Of a DNA stretch of 6,883 nucleotides, positions 1 to 6,300 are shown one piece after another (within the stretch, counting starts at the first letter, position 1; each line of letters starts with the position of its first letter). This stretch comes from a bacterium (lineage in GTDB: Bacteria > Oederibacteriota > JAJYGY01), in the NCBI GenBank assembly GCA_021790555.1, contig JAJYGY010000080.1, forward strand, positions 1 to 6,883. The letters run 5' to 3'. The notes under the pieces were generated by a model. It worked only from the letters and a program-made list of their open reading frames with translations. It was not told where the DNA came from and made no database searches. The position numbers were made by a program, and so were the translations under genes.

Positions 1-641
1 ATATTCCATAAAACAATCAATCCAATAAAACTAACCCAAACATAACCCATCCACCTCACCTCGTAGACCGAAATCAAACCAGCAGCAACTACGCCAATGA
101 GGCCGACGATAAAAACCCTTGGAACCAGATCCTGCCACTTCATCACTTCATATTTAAACGGCAGGTCCGGTATCTTCTTTTTTTCAAAAAGATTATTTTG
201 AACTTCATCCAAAATAGCTTTCTTTATTTCCTCAAAATTTTTTCCGAACATACTATTAATTGTAATACTTTTTTTTGCAACATCTTCCACATGTATGGAA
301 GTTAAAAATGCCTGATTAATCCAAAATTTATCAATTTTATCCCAGGCTATTTTCCTCACTACTCGATCCCGAACAACTTTCACAAGCCCCTCATCGTCAA
401 CAATTATTCTTGTGGCCGGAATAGTCCACATGGTTTTTAAAAAAAAGGCAGAAAATGCCAAGCATATTAGCACCATTCCAAAAAAGAGGCCTCGAAAATA
501 AACCGTAAAATTCGGATTCTCTTTTTGAGTTACCATTAATGTCGCCAGACTGACCACAAATCCAACAATTACGATCGATATCAACAACCACTTCCCAGCG
601 ATCAACAATGTGATATTTTCCGGAACATATTCCTTCTTCAT
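1..641 (-). CDS. Membrane protein with PH-like domain (partial, C-terminus beyond left edge)
   Basis: A frame starting with ATG at 641-639 stays open for 213 codons to the left edge, so the stop lies outside the window. The protein begins MKKEYVPENITLLIAGKW. It has two hydrophobic helices (about residues 18-37 and 49-68), a soluble stretch (about 74-155), then two more helices (about 175-193 and 198-213). The soluble part has short beta-strand-like segments (ATRIIVDDEGLVKVV, KIAWDKIDKFWI, KSITINS) and a closing amphipathic helix (FEEIKKAILDEVQ). This is the pattern of bacterial PH-like (bPH) domains in membrane proteins of unknown role. The frame is preferred over an overlapping 85-codon frame (397-654) because it is much longer, gives a coherent membrane topology, and has GGGG seven bases before the ATG. 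Codons are AT-rich, unlike the hydrolases to the right. Function is unknown; the bPH assignment is by resemblance only. Confidence 0.8.
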   Translation of the reverse strand, partial: MKKEYVPENITLLIAGKWLLISIVIVGFVVSLATLMVTQKENPNFTVYFRGLFFGMVLICLAFSAFFLKTMWTIPATRIIVDDEGLVKVVRDRVVRKIAWDKIDKFWINQAFLTSIHVEDVAKKSITINSMFGKNFEEIKKAILDEVQNNLFEKKKIPDLPFKYEVMKWQDLVPRVFIVGLIGVVAAGLISVYEVRWMGYVWVSFIGLIVLWN

Positions 642-724
642 TTATTTTCCCCATATTTTTTCAGTATTATGGAAAGATTAGCCCACAGCGTGCTCAAGCA
701 TTGTTTCATTAGTCCCACCTTCAT
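638..724 (-). CDS. Possible 28-residue peptide overlapping the next gene by ATGA
   Basis: A short frame, beginning MKVGLMKQCLSTLWANLSII, runs from ATG at 724-722 to TGA at 640-638. Its stop overlaps the start of the PH-like membrane gene in an ATGA, the arrangement typical of translational coupling. G-rich sequence (GGGAAGGGG) lies just before the ATG. The frame is also open upstream of this ATG for about 20 codons, so it could be the tail of a decayed longer gene. The peptide has a weakly hydrophobic middle and a basic end. I recognise no family. At this length it could be chance; the precise overlap is the only real argument for it. Confidence 0.22.
   Translation of the reverse strand: MKVGLMKQCLSTLWANLSIILKKYGENK
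649..652 (-). promoter_or_regulatory. Ribosome binding site of the PH-like membrane protein
   Basis: GGGG (GGGGA on the minus strand) ends seven bases before the ATG at 641-639. It supports that start over the ATG at 654-652, which belongs to a different frame and itself overlaps this GGGG. Confidence 0.4.
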
Positions 725-776
725 TGCCCCTTCCCGATCTGCTTTTGAAATTTTCCTATTTGAGTAGGACCTCTTT

Positions 777-866
777 TCATAACATTACCATCCTAAGCTC
801 ATTCACCATACCCACCTTAAACAGTGCGTATCCTTTTCGGCCTAAATAAACCGTCACTTGGCACAT
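777..866 (-). pseudogene. Short frame resembling the start of a CooT-like small protein
   Basis: A 29-codon frame starts with ATG at 866-864 and reads MCQVTVYLGRKGYALFKVGM before ending at TGA 779-777. A GGGGGAG stands ten bases before the ATG. The beginning MC-x-x-TVYL resembles the N-terminus of the small CooT/COG1532 proteins, in which Cys2 binds nickel in the characterised CooT. Those proteins are normally about 60-70 residues, so this would be a truncated remnant. The match covers only about eight residues and no downstream frame restores the expected glycine-rich, acidic second half. Chance resemblance is quite possible. Confidence 0.15.
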
Positions 867-977
867 CGTATTTTTACTCCCCCATACATCTTTAAAAATA
901 ACTTTGTGACCTCCGCGGAACGCGCGGGAGCCCTATTCAAAACCACACCCTTCCTGGAAGTCAAGAAGGTTGGTTGA
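846..977 (+). pseudogene. Coding-like fragment, possible 3' end of a truncated gene
   Basis: On the plus strand a frame without a plausible ATG is open from after TAA 843-845 to TGA 975-977. Its last part reads NNFVTSAERAGALFKTTPFL followed by EVKKVG. From about 901 codon use is GC-rich in third positions (about 15 of 23), like the rest of the right-hand DNA, and the peptide looks protein-like. To the left the same frame becomes AT-rich and then stops. This would fit the 3' end of a gene whose 5' part was lost at the composition break. I do not recognise the family, and an open stretch of this length could arise by chance. Confidence 0.2.
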
Positions 978-995
978 CCGGGTTGATGGATGGGA

Positions 996-1011
996 TGCGG
1001 GGACGCCCGCA
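996..1011 (-). terminator. Hairpin downstream of the GH9 gene, weak terminator candidate
   Basis: TGCGGG and CCCGCA form a perfect six-base stem around a four-base loop, about 34 bases past the GH9 stop. No T-tract follows on the minus strand, so a classical intrinsic terminator is not supported. It may only protect the 3' end, or mean nothing. Confidence 0.2.
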
Positions 1012-1044
1012 GTTCAAGTCATCCTTGGCCCGCCAATTCCGGGT

Positions 1045-3276
1045 TCAAGGCCTTTGGGGCGGGGGCGGCATGGGGGGCGTGACTTGGGAATGGAACACGC
1101 CGCACAGCAGCACGAAGGCGGATTCCAGGTCCGTGGTGCCCTCGTCGCTGCCCCAGGAGGTGCCGTCGTCCACGAAGCACTTGGCCGGCGGGGTGCCCAC
1201 CTGGTCCAGGCCGGTCAGGTTGACGTCGCCGTGGTTGGGGCCGCTGTTGGGGCCCTCGGACAGCCAGCCCGGCATCAGCCTGCCCGCGCTCAGGTTGGCC
1301 CAGTGGTAGGGGTCCCGGTTGCCGCGGGTGCCGAACAGGGTGGCGTGGCAGTGGTCCAGCGCGTTGACCCCCAGGATGTTGTCCATGCAGCGCAGGGCGT
1401 CCTGGCGGTAGCGGTTCAGCCCGCGGATCCGCCAGGCGGCGCAGAACACGTTGCCCGCGCCCAGCACCTGGCTGTTGCTGCTCCAGCCGTAGCCGTCGGC
1501 CGGCAGCCACACCGCGTAGCCGCTGGCGTCCTGCTTGGCCTGCAGGGTGTCGGCGAAGGCGGTGAGGCGGGCCCGGGCCTCGGCCCGCAGGGCCGCCGAA
1601 ACCCCTCCGCCCTTGTCGAAGGCCAGGGCGAAGTACCCCAGCAGCTGGGGATCGGACCAGGTCTCCACGGTGAGGGGATGTTCCGGAAGCCTGGCCAGCA
1701 GGTCCGCCGCCAGGCGGGGGTCGCGGGTGGCGCGGAAACGCTCGCATTCGGCCCAGAGCATCTCCTGCCAGACCACGAAATCCGGGTAATAGGGGTCCGC
1801 CTGGCCCTGCGAGGGGTGGGCCAGCGCCCAGGTCCAGGCCCGGGCCGAGGCCGAGGCGCAGCGCGCGGCATAGGCCGGGTCCGTGGCGGCGAAATCCCGG
1901 GCCGCCTGGGCCATCACGGCGCTGAAGTCGGCCGCGTCGATGGTGGAATAGGTGGAGGCGTAGCGGGCCAGGCTGGTGGTGGGGTCGGTGTCCGGCATGT
2001 GGCCCTGGGCGAAGAGGGGCTCGGAATCGACCTTGTGCAGGACGCTGCCGTCCGGGTTCTGCATCTTGAAGAGCCAGTCCAGGCCCCAGCGGGCCTCGTT
2101 GAGCAGGCCCGGGTCCCCGGCCGGCGGGTGGGCCGCCAGGTCCGGCCGCCACTCGGCCAGCCAGAGGAAATGGGACACGCTGAAGGCGGCCTCGTGGGTC
2201 CACTTGCCGAAGTCGCCGGCGTTGTGCCAGCCGCCCGTGAAGTCGCGGTCCAGCCCGGGCCGGGTGTCCGTGCGCCGGGTGGGGTGGCAGGCCGCGTGGA
2301 CGATGCCCGTGGCCGGGTCGTCGATGGCCGTCCCGCAGCGGATGAGGTAAAAGCAGCGCAGGGCGTCCTTCCACAGCCTGTCGTACACCGCCGGGCCCAC
2401 CCGGAAGGGCTGGGAGGCCCGGCCGCCGGCCCAGACCCGGTAGGTGCCCGTGGCGGTCAGGCCGGAGAAGTCGCCCCGCGCCACCCATTCGCCGGAGGAG
2501 GCCCGGTCGTCGAAGGCCCGCCCCAGGGTGCCGCGGAAGGCGGTGTCGCCGGAGGCGTCCACCACGGTGAAGGGGGCTCCGGGCCCGGCCGTCTGGGTGA
2601 CCACGCTGAACCACTTGCTGTCGCGGCTGAGGTAGCCCACCTGGTCGGCCTTGGGCCGCGGGCTGACGAAGACGCCCGGCGGGCCGGACAGCTCCCCGCC
2701 GGCGTCGTAGAACTCCACCCGGCCGATCTGGAGCTTGAAGGCCAGCGGGGCGGCGCCGCCGAACGAAAACTGGACGAACAGGGCGCCGGCCGGGCACCAG
2801 GGATGGGCCGGCCCCCAGGTTTCGCTGAGGCGGCTGAAGGGGACCTCCACCAGGGTCCATCGCGGCCGGTTCAGGAAGGCGGCCTCGTAGTGGTTGTAGG
2901 TGGCCGCGGTGGCGGTGGTGGCGATGCCCACCCGCCAGGGTCCATCGCTTCCCCGGGCCCAGAAGCGCAGTCCCTCGTGGCCGCGGATGTCCACCGGGGC
3001 GCCGGAGGCGCTTAGGGGGGCCTGGACGACCGCGTACCCCTGGGCCGCGCCCGGGACGAGCTTCCCGCTGACGGACAGGCAGTAGCGGGCCCCCTGCCAG
3101 CCGGGCGTGGCATTGAACCGGAGGGTCTGGGAGGAATCCGCGTCGGTGAAGGAACGCCACTGCCCGCCCAGGGCGTCGGTGGCCGTCCCCCCGCTGAAGC
3201 CGTCGATCAACAGGGCCGCCGGCAGGGCGGAGGGCCCGCCCAGCAGGGCGATGAGCAGGATGAGAATCGTGCGCAT
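1045..3276 (-). CDS. Secreted GH9 beta-glucanase (endoglucanase-like), CBM11/CIA30-like + CelD_N + GH9
   Basis: A complete 743-residue protein. Residues 1-21 form a signal peptide (MRTILILLIALLG, with cleavage likely near ALPA-A). Residues about 22-193 form a beta-sandwich resembling CBM11/CIA30 modules (LLIDGF near the start, GLRFWARGSDGPWRV at 102-116, VEVPFSRL at 143-150). Residues about 204-293 are the CelD_N-type Ig domain (KADQVGYL at 209-216). Residues about 298-728 are the GH9 (alpha/alpha)6 barrel. GGWHNAGDFGKW at 348-359 matches the family's active-site loop: D355 is the expected catalytic base, but the first Asp of DAGD is N352 (codon AAC). KCFVDDGTSWGSDEGTTD at 699-716 carries the likely catalytic acid, E712. 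GH9 enzymes hydrolyse beta-1,4-glucans with inversion; some act on mixed-linkage glucan or chitosan-type oligosaccharides, so the exact substrate is open. The protein should be exported. It ends in a Pro-rich tail (PPMPPPPQRP) without a sorting domain. It lies 70 bp behind the GH81 gene, probably co-transcribed. Confidence 0.92.
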   Translation of the reverse strand: MRTILILLIALLGGPSALPAALLIDGFSGGTATDALGGQWRSFTDADSSQTLRFNATPGWQGARYCLSVSGKLVPGAAQGYAVVQAPLSASGAPVDIRGHEGLRFWARGSDGPWRVGIATTATAATYNHYEAAFLNRPRWTLVEVPFSRLSETWGPAHPWCPAGALFVQFSFGGAAPLAFKLQIGRVEFYDAGGELSGPPGVFVSPRPKADQVGYLSRDSKWFSVVTQTAGPGAPFTVVDASGDTAFRGTLGRAFDDRASSGEWVARGDFSGLTATGTYRVWAGGRASQPFRVGPAVYDRLWKDALRCFYLIRCGTAIDDPATGIVHAACHPTRRTDTRPGLDRDFTGGWHNAGDFGKWTHEAAFSVSHFLWLAEWRPDLAAHPPAGDPGLLNEARWGLDWLFKMQNPDGSVLHKVDSEPLFAQGHMPDTDPTTSLARYASTYSTIDAADFSAVMAQAARDFAATDPAYAARCASASARAWTWALAHPSQGQADPYYPDFVVWQEMLWAECERFRATRDPRLAADLLARLPEHPLTVETWSDPQLLGYFALAFDKGGGVSAALRAEARARLTAFADTLQAKQDASGYAVWLPADGYGWSSNSQVLGAGNVFCAAWRIRGLNRYRQDALRCMDNILGVNALDHCHATLFGTRGNRDPYHWANLSAGRLMPGWLSEGPNSGPNHGDVNLTGLDQVGTPPAKCFVDDGTSWGSDEGTTDLESAFVLLCGVFHSQVTPPMPPPPQRP

Positions 3277-3282
3277 GGAATG

Positions 3283-3286
3283 CCTC
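3283..3286 (-). promoter_or_regulatory. Ribosome binding site of the GH9 gene
   Basis: GAGG stands six bases before the ATG at 3276-3274, supporting this start, from which a clear signal peptide follows. The 70-bp gap to the GH81 stop (3347-3349) shows no obvious terminator or promoter, consistent with a shared transcript. Confidence 0.5.
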
Positions 3287-3346
3287 GGGAGCTCTGGGGA
3301 TTGGACATGCCCGGCAGCCCCCCGGTGTCGCCGTCTCCGGAATTTT

Positions 3347-6300
3347 TTACCGGATGAGCGCCAGCTTCAGCACCCGCCTTCCCACCGGCATCCCCCCCTC
3401 CTTCACCTCCAGCACCACCAGGTACACGCCGCCGGGCCTGCCGCGCAGATCCAGCACCATCCTTCCGGCCCCACCGGGGTCCCCGAAGCCGGCCACCCTT
3501 TCCCCGGCGGTGTCGAAGATCCCGGCCTGGGCGGACCAGCCGGGCCGGCATCCGTCCAAAAGCGTGACCAGGCCCCCCGGGGAAGGATTGGGAGCCAGCA
3601 GGGCGTCCGGAAGCCGGCCGGGGGCTTCCAGCAGGGTCACCTGGCGGCTGGTGACCTCCTGTCCGCCCGCGGTGCCACGGTCCAGCTGCAGCAGGTAGAC
3701 CCCCGAAGAAAGGGGATGGCCGTCCCGGCCCAGGGGCCGCCAGCCCAGCGTGGAGGTGTTGCCCCTCGCGTCCACCAGCGTGATGGGAATGGCCGCCGGG
3801 GTTCCCGAGGGCCCGGGGGCCAGGGCGTAGGCGGGGGAAGCCAGCCGGAAATCCACGATGGACGGGTTGCCGGAGCCCAGGTCCAGGCTTTCCACCAGTT
3901 CCCCGGCGGGATTGTACACCGAAAGCAGGGCGCGCCCGCCGGAAGCGACCACGTTCAAGGGCAGGGTCCAGGACTGGACCTTTCCGAAGGGGTCATGGGT
4001 CTGCAGGCTGATCAGGTAGGAGCCGCCCTGCACCGGCTGCCCCGAGGACCCCAGGCCGTTCCAGGCGAGTTCGGTGGCCCCGCCTTCCAGCAGGCCTTGG
4101 AAAAGGATGTCCACGGCCGGCCCGCCCGGCAACAGCGCGCCGGACGACAGGCGGGCCGCGTCGGGCAGGTACTGGCAATGCCCCTGGAACAGGGTGCGCA
4201 CCAGTTCCCCCGCGGAATTGTAAACCTTCACCACCAGCGAATTGGGCATGGGCACCGGGCCAAAGGTGGCGGTCGGAGAGACCGTGGAGGTGGACGTGGC
4301 CGTCCAAGACGGCGTGGGGGACGGGCTGGGAGTCGGCGTGAGGGGGGGCGTGAAGGTGGCCGTGTCCATCGCCGTGGGGGGCGCGCCGGCGGTGAGAGTC
4401 GGGGAGGCCGTGGCGCTTGGGGTCGGACTGGCGGAGGCGGAAGGCGTGGGCGTGCCCGTCGCGGTCGGCGATGGGGACGGCGTCCGGGTGCCCGTGGGCG
4501 GCGGCGTGGGTGTCGCGGACGGCGTGGGTGTCGCGGACGGCGTGGGTGTCGCGGACGGCGTGGGTGTCGCGGATGGCGTGGGTGTCGCGGATGGCGTGGG
4601 TGTCGCGGACGGCGTGGGTGTCGCGGACGGCGTGGGTGTCGCGGACGGCGTGGGTGTCGCGGATGGCGTGGGTGTCGCGGATGGCGTGGGTGTCGCGGAC
4701 GGCGTGGGTGTCGCGGACGGCGTGGGTGTCGCGGACGGCGTGGATGTCGCGGATGGCGTGGCTGAAGGGGTGGAGGTGGCTGTCCACGTGGGGCTGGGCG
4801 TGGGGCTTGCGGACCCCGAGGCCGTCGCCGACGGGCTGGCGGTGGGGCTGAAGGGGCAGGCGGAAAGGCCCGCGGGCAGCGACAGGAAGGAGTCGAAGTC
4901 CGAACCCCCGTTGTACCAGATGTCCGGATAGCTGGTGCCGCCGTCGGCCCAGGTGAGGGTCAGGCGCAGGCGCTGGTTCCGCAGGTTCAGGGTGCCCAGG
5001 CCGCCCAGGGGGAAGAGCGTGGTGTGGTTTCCGCCCCCGCTGGCGTCGACGTCCTCGGTCACGTTGGCCAGGGGCGTGTAGCCGCTTCCGTCCGGATTGC
5101 ACAGCCCCACCTCCGCATTCACCCTGGCCGTGCCGGCGGTCTGGCCGGTCCAGAGGGTCAGGCTCCAGGCGCCGGCGCTGAAGCTTCCGGTCATGGCATC
5201 GCTGTAAAAATAGAAGGGTGCGTCCTGGAAGGTCTGGTAGGGCACGGGCTGGGCGCCCAGGGGCTGGGTGCTGGCCGGGGACGGGTCCAGCCAGTTGCCG
5301 GCCGGGCCGACCAGGCCCACCGCGCTGGGGATCAGGTTCAGGTTGGCGGGCAGCGGATTCCCGGCGCAGGAGGTGGGCGTGGGGCTGGGCTGGGGCGTGC
5401 AGGCGCCCACGGCCAGCAGCTGCTTGGGCTGCAGGTTCAGGGCAAAACCGTCGGAGTAATGCACGGTCAGGGGCGAGGCGGTGGGGTTGTAGGCGCAGTA
5501 GGTCAGCTGCCCGGCGTTGTCGAAGACGTTGGTATTGGGCCAGTCGGCCATGATGCCGGTGTCGAGCCGGCCGGCGCAGGTGAAGAATTCGATCCAGTGG
5601 TAGGTGTTGGCCTTGGATGAGCCGTCGTCCTCGGTGTAGCCGGGATTGGCGTTGTAGTTGGAAAGGGCCAGGGCGGGGTCGTAGAGGGCCTCCACGGCCC
5701 AGGGAAGCTCCACGTAGGTGGTGGGCTGCCCGCCCAGTTCCGACACCATCTGGTTGATGTTGGCCTGCAGGTAGGCCGGGTTGCGGCCCAGGTACACCGA
5801 CCCCGCGTCGATGGGCAGGAACTGGATGATGTGCATGTTGGTGGGCGTGGCGCCGAAATAGGTCTGGTATTCCACGCCGTTGCCCCACACGATGCCGGCC
5901 GTGGTCTCGCCGTAGCCCGGAGGGAAGACCTGGTTGTCGACGTCGAACCAGTACTGCTCGGTCGCCGCCACGGCGTTGAGGTACATGAAGATGCCCAGGT
6001 CGCGCGTGGCCGTGTCGCCTGTCTCGGACCCCAGGTCGATGAGCCCCACGGCCAGGTTGATGGCCTCGGAGGAGGATTCGTTGTCGTTGCCCTTGGGCTG
6101 GGCGTGCCCGTTGGCCCAGAAGTGGCCCTCGTAGGGCGAAAAATTCCGCAAAAAGGGGAAATTCGGGTCCGTGCGGCTGGGGTCGGCCACATCGTCGATG
6201 AGCAGCCGTGCCATGCCGTTCCAGGACGAGGACCACCAGGCCGGGTCGAATCTGGCGATAGTGGAAAGGGCCCGGATCCAGTAGCCGTAGTGGAAATGGT

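Larger units (their letters stand above)
642..1044. other. Intergenic stretch with composition break, no convincing gene
   Basis: About 400 bases separate the GH9 gene from the PH-like membrane gene. The left part is AT-rich and the part from about 905 is GC-rich. It holds only the low-confidence short frames listed separately, an imperfect hairpin at 911-930 (CTCCGCG pairing with CGCGGGAG, one bulged G), a short palindrome at 951-961 (CTTCCTGGAAG) and a hairpin at 996-1011. On the minus strand a TTGACT (964-959) could be a -35 element, but no good -10 hexamer stands at the right distance. No tRNA, terminal inverted repeats or target-site duplication was seen. Confidence 0.6.

Noticed and set aside
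397..654. 85-codon minus-strand frame
   Set aside because: Overlaps the longer open frame from 641, which gives a coherent membrane protein and runs off the window; this one lacks domain features.
669..767. 32-codon plus-strand frame beginning MERLAHSV
   Set aside because: No ribosome binding site and no recognisable features; compatible with chance in this AT-rich spacer.
911..930. Imperfect hairpin as an intrinsic terminator on the minus strand
   Set aside because: The stem has a bulge, and the T-rich run starts about ten bases after it. It also overlaps a coding-like plus-strand fragment, so termination cannot be supported from sequence alone.
970..3015. 681-codon plus-strand frame opposite the GH9 gene
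   Set aside because: It is a stop-free shadow in GC-rich DNA with a biased Gly/Ala/Val/Pro composition and no motif; the minus-strand GH9 with active-site motifs explains the region.
1019..3160. 713-codon minus-strand frame overlapping GH9 in another frame
   Set aside because: Arg/Gly/Pro-rich low-complexity composition typical of a GC-rich shadow, with no domain.
4503..4754. CRISPR-like direct repeats
   Set aside because: Units are contiguous without spacers, in frame with a Pro/Thr linker, and only 18 bp long.
3107..4931. Plus-strand frames antisense to the GH81 linker (3107-4765, 4242-4931 and 4417-4851), encoding repeats such as RGCRGR, GVGVAD and WVSRTA
   Set aside because: An 18-bp repeat without stops is open in every frame, so repeated peptides are expected. 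Homology-bearing domains lie only in the minus frame.
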